Shown here piece by piece: positions 15,204 to 23,298 of a stretch of 37,004 bases of DNA. Every line of letters begins with the position of its first letter. The first letter of the stretch is position 1. Both the position numbers and the translations under genes were made by a program. The notes beneath the pieces were generated by a model. That model was not told the DNA's origin. It made no database searches and saw only the letters and a list, made by a program, of their open reading frames with translations. Origin of the DNA: CG10-46-32 sp964606465 (GTDB lineage: Bacteria > Patescibacteriota > Patescibacteriia > UBA2169); assembly GCA_964606465.1 (NCBI GenBank), contig CAZSGI010000001.1:1-37004 (forward strand), read 5' to 3'.

Positions 15204-16436
15204 TTATTGATTGAGCTCCATGGTTTCTATTTCTCCGCGCGTCATATTGATTTTAAGCATGATGGGAAACAGCTTTGTCTTCGTGTCTTGATCGTATACC
15301 GGCCGAGTGTTTTCGCTCTGCAGCGGTTTTGTCCGCACCTCGCCCGTTCTGGTAATGCGCATCATCTGGTTTTGATCGTGCCGTTCTTGTTGTTTGTAGA
15401 TCGCTATGGAGTGTTCAGGAAATCGTGGCTGGATTTTTTTGAGGATTGCTTCTCCCTGCGCTTCAGTGGGGTAGTCCATGCCGCGCCCGCGTACTTTCAG
15501 CAGTTTTTCTTTGGTCAGTATCGTCATTCCTTCTCTGCTAACTATGGATTGAAAAACGTCCTTGATGATCATTTTTACCATGACCTGCGCCTGTTTCCAA
15601 CTTGTTGCTGTTTTTCCTCGGGAGAGCTCTCCTGCGAGCTCATTGCGCCGTGCGTGGTCTTCGGGCGTCCATCCTGTTGTTTTCAGTTCTTGTTGTATCT
15701 CTGTCATTCGCTCATCAAAGCGGAATAAATCATTGAGCCGCGGGTCCAAATTCGGGTTGGTTGGGTCTACGTATAGGATAAATTCCTGCGCATCCTCTTT
15801 TCCTTTTTTTGCCGGCATTTCAACGCAGTCAAACCCGGCTGCGTACAGGTGCTCCCAGATTTCTTTTGAGAACACTTCCGGGCCTTCAGGGGTTTCAGGC
15901 TTCTTTTCTTCCCCTTCCGGTACCGCACCTTCGGGGTTCTCGTTTTGGGACTCTGCATCCAGCAGGCGCTGCGCGCGCTCTGCGAAGATTCTGCCCAGGA
16001 GCGCGCGCTCTTTTTTGTTTAGGACCGCTCCTTCGTCGCGGCGCGTGAGCAGGCCGGCAATGCTCCTCAAGAGCCCCCGCACCCGTAGATCGTCTCTTTT
16101 AATAAAGTACGCGAGCGCGGTTTGCCGCCGCAGCGCGTGCCGCTGGGTTTTTGCGTCAATGGAATTACCCGGTATCTCCAAAGCTTTTTCTTTATTTTCA
16201 CGCTTGAAACTTTCAAAGTGCAGCACTCCGCGCAGCACCTGAAGCCGCTCGAGTTCGGTGAGTGAATCCCACACGAGCTGCAGCCGGCTCTCTGATTCTT
16301 CTCTGTCGTCTTCTGTTTCTCGTTCTTCGCGGCTTGAATCATCAACGATTTCTCGTTCCTCTGATTCCGGAGTCTCTTGCGATTCCCTGACAGCTTCTGC
16401 TTCAATTTCCGGTGATGGTCCTGATTCTCGTGGCAT
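15204..16436 (-). CDS. Unknown acidic cytoplasmic protein
   Basis: I do not recognise this 410-residue protein. The first roughly 50 residues are a strongly acidic Glu/Ser/Asp tract and look disordered. The middle (about residues 60-160) is helical and basic, around RLQVLRGVLHFESF and LLGRIFAERAQRLLDA. A second Glu/Pro-rich linker follows, then a C-terminal domain with EIWEHLYAAGFDCVEMP, EFILYVDPTNPNLDPRL and IMLKINMTRGEIETMEL. No membrane segment is visible. ATG 16436 is chosen over the in-frame GTG at 16463, which would touch the tRNA-Ser CCA end. Base composition is visibly lower in GC than the neighbours, which hints at a different history. It lies 27 bp downstream of tRNA-Ser and 9 bp before the membrane protein gene. 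Confidence 0.75.
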   Translation of the reverse strand: MPRESGPSPEIEAEAVRESQETPESEEREIVDDSSREERETEDDREESESRLQLVWDSLTELERLQVLRGVLHFESFKRENKEKALEIPGNSIDAKTQRHALRRQTALAYFIKRDDLRVRGLLRSIAGLLTRRDEGAVLNKKERALLGRIFAERAQRLLDAESQNENPEGAVPEGEEKKPETPEGPEVFSKEIWEHLYAAGFDCVEMPAKKGKEDAQEFILYVDPTNPNLDPRLNDLFRFDERMTEIQQELKTTGWTPEDHARRNELAGELSRGKTATSWKQAQVMVKMIIKDVFQSIVSREGMTILTKEKLLKVRGRGMDYPTEAQGEAILKKIQPRFPEHSIAIYKQQERHDQNQMMRITRTGEVRTKPLQSENTRPVYDQDTKTKLFPIMLKINMTRGEIETMELNQ

Positions 16437-16463
16437 ACGTTTCGTAGATACGGGGTAGAGCAC

Positions 16464-16555
16464 TGGCGGAGAGGCAGGGATTCGAACCCTGGGACCCCGG
16501 TAAAGGGATCAACGCATTAGCAGTGCGCTCCATTCGGCCTCTCTGGCACCTCTCC
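16464..16555 (-). tRNA. tRNA-Ser, anticodon GCU, CCA encoded
   Basis: Minus-strand class II tRNA: acceptor GGAGAGG/CCTCTCC, anticodon stem GCGCA/TGCGT with loop CTGCTAA (anticodon GCT, codons AGC/AGT), a long variable arm around TGATCCCTTTACCGGGGTC, T stem CAGGG/CCCTG with loop TTCGAAT, discriminator G and encoded CCA (16466-16464). The length of 89 nt without CCA suits serine tRNA. The 410-residue gene begins 27 bp downstream on the same strand. Confidence 0.95.
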
Positions 16556-16584
16556 TCGTTAGAGTCGGGCTGCAGCTTTCGTGT

Positions 16585-16653
16585 GTTCGCTTGCGCGAAC
16601 CCACTTCAGCTTTCGCCCGCCTCTTCCTCTCGCTCGCGAATCTTGCGATTCGC
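16585..16653 (-). other. Two GCAA-tetraloop hairpins in the tRNA-Ser 5' leader
   Basis: Read on the minus strand, GCGAATC-GCAA-GATTCGC (16653-16636) and GTTCGC-GCAA-GCGAAC (16600-16585) both close a GNRA tetraloop. They lie between a -10-like box and the tRNA. AAAGCTG occurs on either side of the second hairpin. They resemble the short palindromes before tRNA-Arg and before pilM. Confidence 0.5.
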
Positions 16654-16659
16654 TCGCGT

Positions 16660-16665
16660 ATAATA
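16660..16665 (-). promoter_or_regulatory. Possible -10 box for the tRNA-Ser transcript
   Basis: TATTAT on the minus strand, with a weak TTGCGG 15 bases upstream. It overlaps TATAAT on the plus strand (16659-16664), which would face comF. Either or both could be real. The comF terminator lies about 40 bp upstream, so a fresh promoter is needed here. Confidence 0.35.
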
Positions 16666-16704
16666 CATGCGTTTTAAGATCCGCAATACACTATCACCAT
16701 ATCT

Positions 16705-16727
16705 AAAAAACGCCTTTTTGTAAAGGC
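16705..16727 (-). terminator. Rho-independent terminator of clpC-comF
   Basis: On the minus strand GCCTTT-ACAA-AAAGGC (16727-16712) is followed after one base by six T (16710-16705). It begins directly after the comF stop codon (16730-16728). Confidence 0.9.
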
Positions 16728-17540
16728 TTACGCATGCACTGGGTGGCCATAGGCAATGGTGAGCGCCCACACAGACCGTGCGCCTGCGGATTTCAGTACG
16801 CGCGCGGCGGATTCCATGGTTGAGCCCGTGGTTATCACGTCATCAACCACCACCACGTGCTGTCCGTGCAGGCGACCGCGCTCCCCGTCAATCACCGTAA
16901 ACGCATCTGCCATGTTCGTGCTCCGGTCAACCCCTTGAAGCTGCGCTTGCGCAAAGGTCTTTTTGACCCGTTTGAGCGCGTGGGTCATCCGTCTCGCGGG
17001 AGCGGCGAGCGCGAGCGCGTGCGCGAGCAGGCGGGCTTGGTTGAATCCGCGTTCGCGTTCGCGCTTCGGGTGCAACGGTATGGGTTCAAGCGTTACGTTC
17101 GTGCCCCAAAGGAGCGCTGGAGCGCCGGCAATCCTTCGCATTTCTGTTTTTGAGATTCCGCTTTCCAGTGCCCACCGCGCGCGGACAATCGCGGTTCGGC
17201 GGGCTACGAGCAGCGAGCGTTCCGCGAACCGCGCGAGAAAGGGCGTCACCTCGCTCGTCCCGTTATACTTCCATGCGTGAATCAACGACTGTATCACCGG
17301 GTGCGCGTAGGGGATGCACGAAATCGCGCCATCGAGCGCGCGGCGCGGTTTGCATTCGGAGCACGTATTTCCGAATTGCGTTTTGGTTTCGCAGAACGGG
17401 CAGTGGTTTGCGAGGATGGTCGGGAGCGCTTTTTCACAGCCCGCGCACAGCCACGCGCCTTCCCGCGAGCACCCGAGGCACGAGAGCGGAAACAGGAGGT
17501 CAAGGAGCTTCGGTAACGGTGAGCGTATGGCCTGATACAT
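16728..17540 (-). CDS. comF: ComF-family phosphoribosyltransferase-like protein
   Basis: ComF proteins combine an N-terminal zinc finger with a PRPP-binding fold and take part in handling incoming single-stranded DNA during transformation; many non-competent bacteria also carry them. The 270-residue product has CLGC, CAGC, CPFC and CSEC in its first 80 residues, then the ALDGAISCIPYAHPVIQSLI and KYNG region, PIPLHPKRERERGFNQA, and the PRPP loop VVVVDDVITTGSTM near the C-terminus. ATG 17540 is chosen because the protein then begins just before the LLDLLFPLSCLGC family start; an open frame to 17657 adds a Ser/Arg-rich stretch. It overlaps the 3' end of clpC by 41 bp and is followed by a strong terminator. 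Confidence 0.92.
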   Translation of the reverse strand: MYQAIRSPLPKLLDLLFPLSCLGCSREGAWLCAGCEKALPTILANHCPFCETKTQFGNTCSECKPRRALDGAISCIPYAHPVIQSLIHAWKYNGTSEVTPFLARFAERSLLVARRTAIVRARWALESGISKTEMRRIAGAPALLWGTNVTLEPIPLHPKRERERGFNQARLLAHALALAAPARRMTHALKRVKKTFAQAQLQGVDRSTNMADAFTVIDGERGRLHGQHVVVVDDVITTGSTMESAARVLKSAGARSVWALTIAYGHPVHA

Positions 17541-20001
17541 CAACCCTGATTTCGCGCGTTTCGGACCGCGCGACGACGGCGGCGGGAACCTCGAGCAGCT
17601 TCCGCGCGATCTCGGCTTCAACGTGGTCTTGGAAGTACCTGCGGATGCCGCGGGCACCCACCTCCGGGCGGTACCCCGCGGTTACGATGTGCTTGATGGC
17701 GGAGAGCGCGGGGGTAACGCGCACCCGAACGCGCGCGAGGCGTTCGTTCAGTTGCCCAAAGCAGCGCGCCGCAATCTCCTCGCAGGCGGCTTCCGTGAGC
17801 GCCTTGAACACGATGGTTGCGTCGATCCGGTTCAAGAATTCGGGCCTGAACCGTTCCTTGAGCCCTTCCAGCGCCTCGTGCGACTCGGACGCTCCGGCTG
17901 CGTCCATGCCGCGCTCGCGCGAGCCGAATCCCAGCCGCGCCGCGCGGTTGAACACCTCTGATCCGATGTTGGAGGTCATGACGATGACGGTGTTTCGGAA
18001 ATTGACGAGCCTCCCGGTCGCGTCTTTGATGCTCCCTTCTTCCAGAATAGAGAGCAGCAGGTTGAACACCTCGGGGTGGGCCTTTTCTATCTCATCCAAG
18101 AGCACCACGCTGTAGGGGTTTGCGCGAACCTTGTCCGTAAACGCGTTGCGGTCGCGGTAGCCCACGTACCCGGCGGGCGAGCCCACGAGCTTTGAGATGC
18201 TGTAGGATTCGGCGTACTCGGACATGTCGAGTGCGACTAAGTTCGTGCGGTTTCCGAACATGGTGTGGCTGAGAGCGCGCGCGGTTTCGGTTTTTCCGAC
18301 GCCCGACGGCCCGAGGAGCAGGAACGACGCTTGGGGCCGGTTGGGGTCTGAAACAGAGGTAGCGGCGCGGCGGATGAGGTTCGCTACTTTCGCGAGCGCT
18401 TCGGATTGCCCCACCACAAAGCGTCCGAGCGCTTCCTCCAGCGTGGCGAACCGCTCGCGTTCATTTTGGTGGATGAGCCCGAGCGGGATGGCGAGGTGCG
18501 CGCTCACGACCGCCGCAATGTGCTCGCGCGTTACGGTCGCCGGCGAGGAGGCGTCCGCTTTGGTTTTGGCCACGATTCTCTCGTACTGGCGAGCGAGCGC
18601 GAGCTCTCGGTCTTTGAGGGCGATGGCCTCGTGGTACGACTCGTGCTCCACGGCGAGGCGTTTCTTGGTTTGGATGTCCGCGAGCGCGCGCTCCACGGCG
18701 CGCGCCTGGTTCCAGATTTCGGCGGATGCGCGGGAGACTTTGACGCGCGCGGCGGCTTCATCCAAGAGGTCGATGGATTTGTCGGGCTGGAGTTTTTCAG
18801 GCAGGAACCTCGCCGAGAGCTCAACGGCCGCCTCAATCGCTTCGTCGCTGATGGTTACGTTGTGGTAGGTTTCGTAGTTTTTTTTGATTCCGGCGAGCAC
18901 GGTAAGAGTTTCCTGTTCGCTCGGCTCGTTCACCAGGATCGGCGCGAGCCGCCGCTCCAGGGCGCTGTCTCCCTCGATGTGCTTTTTGTACTCCTCGAGC
19001 GTGGTCGCGCCGATCACCGAGAGGTCGCCCCGCGCGAGCATGGGCTTGAGCATGTTGGCCGCGTCCAGGGACCCCGAAGCCGCTCCCGCGCCAATCACGG
19101 TGTGCATTTCATCTATAAAGAGGATGACGTTGCCTTCTCGCACCGCGGTTTCGAGTATTTGCTTCAGGCGCGCCTCGAACTCTCCGCGGTACATGGTTCC
19201 CGCGACCATGGCCCCGAGGTCCAGCGTGACGATTTTTTTGTTCGCGAGAATCGTCGGCACGTCGCCCGCGAGTATGCGCTTTGCCAACCCCTCCACGATG
19301 GCGGTCTTCCCCACGCCCGCCTCTCCTAGGAGGAGCGGGTTGTTCTTGTAGCGGCGGCACAGGATGTGGATGACGCGTTCAATTTCACGCTCGCGGCCGA
19401 TGACGGGGTCTATGTTTTTCTGCACCTCGTGGCTCGTGAGCTCGCGGCCGAAGTACTCGAGCGCCGATGGTTTTCCAGAGCTCTTGGCCTGGGATTCGCC
19501 CTCGTTGCGGAACACGGCGGTCAGATCAGGGAACTTTGCCGTGCTCTCCAGTACGATGTGGAGGTTCTTTTCCAGCTCATGCGCCCGGATGCCGCGTTCG
19601 GAAAGCCAGCGGTACACCTCGTCCGATTTCGTCTCCAGGAGGCTCTTGAGCAGGTGTTCGGTGCCGACGTACCGGTGGCCGTGCTGAGCGCTGATGTGCA
19701 CGGCTTTCACCAGGATGTGCGCGGCCGTTTCGGATATGATGACGGTTTTCGGGTACCGCGGGGGGTGGGAGAGGGATTCGGTTTTCAGTTCGTCCCGAAC
19801 AGACCCCGGCGCGAGCGCTCGCTTTGCGGCATTGGTTTTGAGCGATTTTTTGAGCAGTTCCGCGGCGATGCTTCCCCGTTCCGCGGCGAGCGCGTCAAGC
19901 ACGCGGGCAAGCGAAAGCGGAGCGGGTTGCTCCGCGACCCGCTGGAGTGTTTGCTTGAGGTGCGTGGTGCACTTGGAGGAGAAGATGTGGTTGCTTTTCA
20001 T
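17500..20001 (-). CDS. clpC: ClpC/ClpA-type AAA+ protease ATPase subunit
   Basis: This HSP100 unfoldase feeds proteins to ClpP. The 833-residue protein has an N-terminal Clp double repeat, of which the second half (HISAQHGHRYVGTEHLLKSL) is clearest. AAA-1 has LLGEAGVGKTAIVEGLA, VILFIDEMHTVIGAG and IGATTLEEYKKHIEGD. A short coiled-coil middle region (about residues 420-470) follows. AAA-2 has LLLGPSGVGKTETARAL, VVLLDEIEKAHPEVFNLL and VIVMTSNIGSE, then a C-terminal D2-small domain. The middle region and first N repeat are short or divergent for ClpC. ATG 20001 is preferred to the in-frame TTG at 20028, because the promoter -10 lies between them. comF overlaps its end. No clpP is in the window. 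Confidence 0.93.
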   Translation of the reverse strand: MKSNHIFSSKCTTHLKQTLQRVAEQPAPLSLARVLDALAAERGSIAAELLKKSLKTNAAKRALAPGSVRDELKTESLSHPPRYPKTVIISETAAHILVKAVHISAQHGHRYVGTEHLLKSLLETKSDEVYRWLSERGIRAHELEKNLHIVLESTAKFPDLTAVFRNEGESQAKSSGKPSALEYFGRELTSHEVQKNIDPVIGREREIERVIHILCRRYKNNPLLLGEAGVGKTAIVEGLAKRILAGDVPTILANKKIVTLDLGAMVAGTMYRGEFEARLKQILETAVREGNVILFIDEMHTVIGAGAASGSLDAANMLKPMLARGDLSVIGATTLEEYKKHIEGDSALERRLAPILVNEPSEQETLTVLAGIKKNYETYHNVTISDEAIEAAVELSARFLPEKLQPDKSIDLLDEAAARVKVSRASAEIWNQARAVERALADIQTKKRLAVEHESYHEAIALKDRELALARQYERIVAKTKADASSPATVTREHIAAVVSAHLAIPLGLIHQNERERFATLEEALGRFVVGQSEALAKVANLIRRAATSVSDPNRPQASFLLLGPSGVGKTETARALSHTMFGNRTNLVALDMSEYAESYSISKLVGSPAGYVGYRDRNAFTDKVRANPYSVVLLDEIEKAHPEVFNLLLSILEEGSIKDATGRLVNFRNTVIVMTSNIGSEVFNRAARLGFGSRERGMDAAGASESHEALEGLKERFRPEFLNRIDATIVFKALTEAACEEIAARCFGQLNERLARVRVRVTPALSAIKHIVTAGYRPEVGARGIRRYFQDHVEAEIARKLLEVPAAVVARSETREIRVDVSGHTLTVTEAP

Positions 20002-20018
20002 ACGTCGCGTAACCGTTG

Positions 20019-20047
20019 ATTCTACCAAGGTGTGGAGGGGCTGTCAA
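20019..20047 (-). promoter_or_regulatory. Strong promoter of clpC-comF
   Basis: On the minus strand a consensus TTGACA (20047-20042) is followed after exactly 17 bases by TAGAAT (20024-20019), itself preceded by TGG as an extended -10. The predicted start leaves a leader of about 11 bases before ATG 20001. The -35 begins directly after the stop codon of the upstream gene. Confidence 0.85.
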
Positions 20048-20617
20048 TTATTCGTTCCCGAGCGGTTGGAGCGTTCCGTCAGGCCGCTCTTGCAGCCCCT
20101 GGGGGACCGGGGCCTCGGTCTTGGGCGAGGCGGAGAATTGGACCGTGATGGTCACCGCCTCGTACGCCTGTTTGTTTAAGACGGCGCGAACCGAGAGCAC
20201 GTCGCCAACCGAGAAGTTTCGCTGGTCAAACACGCTCCCGTTATACACGGCAATGGTGCGGTCGGTGAGGAGCGCCTCGCGCTCTTCCTCGGTTGCGCTG
20301 TCAAGGATGGAGAGCGTCTTACCATTGATTCCCATGAGCGTGCCGGAAATGGTGACTTCGTTCGCACTCGCGTCTTCGCTTGCCGGTTGGTTTGTTTGCG
20401 TGGTTTCTTGCGTCGGCACCGTCTCTTCGCGCGCGGCTTGCTGTTTGATTTGGTTGATGAGTTCGGCAGCCTCGTCATCAGAACCCTGTTGCCCTGATCG
20501 TCCGCCCAGGACCGCAAAGGCCGCAACCATGGCTGCGGCAACGGCGAGCGTCGCGACTGCGGTGATCACCAGGTCCCGGGACGTTACCTGGCCATGGGTG
20601 AGCTTTCGGAAAGACAT
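20048..20617 (-). CDS. Unknown membrane-anchored protein with exported beta domain
   Basis: The 189-residue product has a short basic N-terminus, one membrane helix (about residues 17-38, ITAVATLAVAAAMVAAFAVL), a Gln/Glu/Thr-rich linker to about residue 85, and a C-terminal beta-rich domain from VTISGTLMGINGKTLSILD to EAVTITVQF. The strand order resembles the OB-like DUF5666-type domains of exported bacterial proteins, but this is a fold guess and the function is unknown. It is transcribed away from the surface-protein gene from an overlapping divergent promoter. clpC follows behind its own promoter. Confidence 0.75.
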   Translation of the reverse strand: MSFRKLTHGQVTSRDLVITAVATLAVAAAMVAAFAVLGGRSGQQGSDDEAAELINQIKQQAAREETVPTQETTQTNQPASEDASANEVTISGTLMGINGKTLSILDSATEEEREALLTDRTIAVYNGSVFDQRNFSVGDVLSVRAVLNKQAYEAVTITVQFSASPKTEAPVPQGLQERPDGTLQPLGNE

Positions 20618-20636
20618 AGAAAATGAGGACGGTTAA

Positions 20637-20645
20637 TGGTATACT
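20637..20645 (+). promoter_or_regulatory. Extended -10 promoter of the repeat surface protein gene
   Basis: TGG-TATACT gives an extended -10 with no recognisable -35. The predicted start near 20652 leaves a leader of about 19 bases before ATG 20671. It nearly overlaps the divergent -10 at 20648-20656. Confidence 0.65.
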
Positions 20646-20647
20646 GA

Positions 20648-20656
20648 ATTATATCA
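20648..20656 (-). promoter_or_regulatory. Divergent extended -10 promoter
   Basis: On the minus strand TGA-TATAAT (20656-20648) would start transcription near 20641 and leave about 24 bases before ATG 20617. The predicted plus-strand start site falls inside this -10 box, so the two promoters should exclude each other. Confidence 0.65.
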
Positions 20657-20670
20657 TAAAATGGGGCAGC

Positions 20671-22056
20671 ATGCACTATTTCCAAAACAAAAATTTTTTA
20701 TGCGCCGCTTTTGGGGTAGCGGTTGCTGCGGCCGCGATCCCACTTTCCGTTTTTGCGGCGTGCGGCTTCCACAATGTTTCCGGGTACGTGTGGTCCCGGA
20801 ACTCTGGCTGGGTTTCCCTTAACTGCAACGCGGGCGGCACCGTTGATTACGGCTTGGACATTGATTTTGAATCCGGTGACTCAACCGAGCCCATTACTGG
20901 GTACGCGTGGTCATCCAACCTCGGCTGGCTTTCCATGCAGCCAACAGGCCCGTACCCTTCGTGGGGGAGCGTTCCCTCCTCTGCCGCGACCTTTTATCGC
21001 AACCTTGGGGGCAGCCCCACGACCACCGCAGGAGTCATCAAGGGCTGGGCCAAATGGGAGGCGCTCGGCGCAAACGGTTGGATGGTGATGGGTCCCATTA
21101 CCATAAGCAGTACGGATTACGGCGTCGCCATTGGCGCGGACAGGCTCTTTTCCGGCTGGTCGTGGAGCGGTGGAGATAATCTTGACGCAGATCCAGAGCC
21201 TGAGCGCGGGGACGGGTGGGTGCTGTGGGACAGCGTGGCCTCGGGCGGCGGAGCGAGCGTTTTAGCCCAGTGGTTTGAGAGCCTGTACGGAGACATCTAC
21301 TCCGGCGGCTCAATCGGGGCTTCGTTTTCGCCGCCGCTCTCGCGGTACAACGCCACGTACCTCATCCAGGCCAACGGAACCATTGAGCCCGTTGCCATTC
21401 AGAGCGGCGGGGGAGGCGCGGTTCCGTACCTCTCCGGGTCATTCGGCAGCCTATCGCTCCCGGACACCGTGAACAGCTACCGCGGCACGCTCGGGTGGCT
21501 CGATAAGGCTGGTTTGGTCGGGGGGCGCTACGGAACGCCGGAGTCGGCGTTGCCGGTCGGCTCGTCCGTGCTGCTCGCGGGAAAGGTGTACCACTACACC
21601 GGCGATTTGACCATCTCGAGCGCCCTTACGTTCAACAAGGGTACGGGTACGCAGAAGGGGAGCGGCACCATTGTGGTTGACGGAAATTTGACGATTAATG
21701 CGGACATCGCGTACCAGTCCGGCGCCGTATCTTCCCGCATAGACAACTTGCCGTCGGTTGCGTGGATCGTCAAGGGAAATATCGTGATGAACCCCTCGGT
21801 ACAGAACGTGGTGGGCGTGCTGTACAGCGAGGGAACCATCTCCACGGGGACGACCGGTTCCGCACTCTCGGACGTCCCGGTGGAGATTTCCGGCATGCTC
21901 ATCGCGAACAAGATCAGCCTGGACCGCCTGTTTGCGGACGCGACCGCAGAGCCGGCCGAACAGATCACGTTTGACGGCCGCGCCATCGCGAACCCGCCCC
22001 CGGGTTTGGCTGACATCGGCAAAGGGCTGCCCACGTTGCGCGAAACCCGCCCGTAG
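20671..22056 (+). CDS. Exported surface protein with G-Y/W-x-W-S-x-N-x-G-W repeats
   Basis: This 461-residue protein begins with a signal peptide (to about residue 30, ending VFAACGF). Its N-terminal half carries imperfect repeats: GYVWSRNSGWVSLNC, GYAWSSNLGWLSM, GWAKWEALGANGWMVM and GWSWSGGDNLDADP-type units, which are common in large exported proteins of CPR bacteria. The C-terminal half is rich in Gly, Ser and Thr with a beta-helix-like run (VYHYTGDLTISSALTF, GTIVVDGNLTINADIAY, AWIVKGNIVMNPSVQN), resembling polymer-forming or pectate-lyase-like stacks. ATG 20671 is chosen because the signal peptide starts there and the promoter lies just upstream of it. It probably faces the cell exterior; the ligand is unknown. 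Confidence 0.8.
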   Translation: MHYFQNKNFLCAAFGVAVAAAAIPLSVFAACGFHNVSGYVWSRNSGWVSLNCNAGGTVDYGLDIDFESGDSTEPITGYAWSSNLGWLSMQPTGPYPSWGSVPSSAATFYRNLGGSPTTTAGVIKGWAKWEALGANGWMVMGPITISSTDYGVAIGADRLFSGWSWSGGDNLDADPEPERGDGWVLWDSVASGGGASVLAQWFESLYGDIYSGGSIGASFSPPLSRYNATYLIQANGTIEPVAIQSGGGGAVPYLSGSFGSLSLPDTVNSYRGTLGWLDKAGLVGGRYGTPESALPVGSSVLLAGKVYHYTGDLTISSALTFNKGTGTQKGSGTIVVDGNLTINADIAYQSGAVSSRIDNLPSVAWIVKGNIVMNPSVQNVVGVLYSEGTISTGTTGSALSDVPVEISGMLIANKISLDRLFADATAEPAEQITFDGRAIANPPPGLADIGKGLPTLRETRP

Positions 22057-22074
22057 CGTCCGCGGTTTCTTTTG

Positions 22075-22083
22075 TGCTATACT
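22075..22083 (+). promoter_or_regulatory. Extended -10 promoter of the second surface protein gene
   Basis: TGC-TATACT lies 15 bases before ATG 22099, so the predicted mRNA has a leader of about nine bases. No -35 is seen at standard spacing. Confidence 0.65.
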
Positions 22084-22098
22084 ACAGAATACTTTTCC

Positions 22099-23262
22099 AT
22101 GCGTTTCAACAGGATAACCATCAAGAACCTCATCCTCGTCTTCGCATCCGCGCTTGCGGTGTCGGCCGTATCGGTTCGCGCTGATTTCAATCCGCCGGGC
22201 CAAATCCCGCCCGCAGGCAATGTTGATAAGCCCGTGTACTCTGTGGGCGCGAGCCAGACCCTCACCGGCAGCCTCACGGTTACCGCCTCAACGGCTGCGG
22301 CGCTCGCCGGCTCGAGCGTGGGGTATGGTCTGCAGGGAACCGTGAGCACGGACGCGTCTGGCGGGGACGCGGCCTTGTACGCGACCGCGTTCGGCAGCGA
22401 CGCCACGGATTACGCAGCCGTGTTCTACGGCGGGCTCGGGGTGCAGCTCGCTTCAGGGGATATCTACTTCTTGAGCCGCAACACCGGCGCGAGCTGGCCT
22501 CGCGTGCTGGACGAAGCCGCGCTCTACGGCCTGAGCGTCACCACCACCGGCGAGCTTCGGTTGCACGGGCACGGCGGGGGCATCACGTTGCGGGACCAGA
22601 ACACAAACACGCGCCTCACCGTGACCGAGGCTGGGGTGGTGAACGTTGCATCCGGCGGGGCCTTGCAGCTCGGCGGGATCAACGTGTGTCTGCAGAACGG
22701 CACCAACTGCCCGTCCGCGACCACCCCGAATCTCCAGACCGTCACGAACGCGGGCAACACCACGACCCAGCCCATTACCGTGGCAACCATTGACACGGGC
22801 ATTGGCGTGACCGAGGTGTACTTTATGAACCAGAACGTGCGCACGAGCGATACGCCCACGTTCACGGGTCTCTCCGCCGGGAGCTCGCGTATCACTGGCG
22901 TCGCAACTCCGACCGCGGACACGGACGCCGCAACCAAAGCGTATGTTGATGCTGCGGTTGCGGGTGCGGGCGGGGGGAGTGATATTGCTGGTGTCAGATG
23001 CTATGATTTGTACACCAACGATTACACCAACAAAACATCAAGATATTGCCAGGCTACTTGTCCTGCTGGATATGAAGTGGTTAATGCGGAAATTACATGC
23101 AAGTTCGGCGGGTATAATATGGGAGAGGGTGGTGTCCCGGGCTCATGGGGTTGCTCGAAGTATCTTGCGGACACCGCCGTGAACAGTGTCGCTTTTTTGG
23201 CTCATTCAACAACCGCTGACAACAAGGACGTGTGGGGCATGGTGTGGTGTATTAAAAATTAG
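22099..23262 (+). CDS. Exported fibre-like surface protein with cysteine-rich C-terminal domain
   Basis: This 387-residue protein has a signal peptide (cleavage near AVSVRADF) and a long Ser/Thr/Gly/Ala-rich stalk of short strands. GGALQLGGINVCLQNGTNC follows, then a segment with TSDTPTFTGLS and ATPTADTDAATKAYVDAAV. The TxDxxAATKAYVD pattern is typical of phage tail-fibre and trimeric fibre proteins just before a C-terminal head. The last roughly 95 residues are a separate module with seven cysteines (RCYDLYTND, RYCQATCPAGY, ITCKFGG, WGCSKY, VWCIKN) encoded in visibly AT-richer DNA. A trimeric stalk with a disulfide-bonded tip is the likely architecture (inference). The start follows from the promoter and signal peptide. 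Confidence 0.75.
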   Translation: MRFNRITIKNLILVFASALAVSAVSVRADFNPPGQIPPAGNVDKPVYSVGASQTLTGSLTVTASTAAALAGSSVGYGLQGTVSTDASGGDAALYATAFGSDATDYAAVFYGGLGVQLASGDIYFLSRNTGASWPRVLDEAALYGLSVTTTGELRLHGHGGGITLRDQNTNTRLTVTEAGVVNVASGGALQLGGINVCLQNGTNCPSATTPNLQTVTNAGNTTTQPITVATIDTGIGVTEVYFMNQNVRTSDTPTFTGLSAGSSRITGVATPTADTDAATKAYVDAAVAGAGGGSDIAGVRCYDLYTNDYTNKTSRYCQATCPAGYEVVNAEITCKFGGYNMGEGGVPGSWGCSKYLADTAVNSVAFLAHSTTADNKDVWGMVWCIKN

Positions 23263-23298
23263 CGCTTTGTGGGGTTACATTTTTTGTACCGCGGACGG

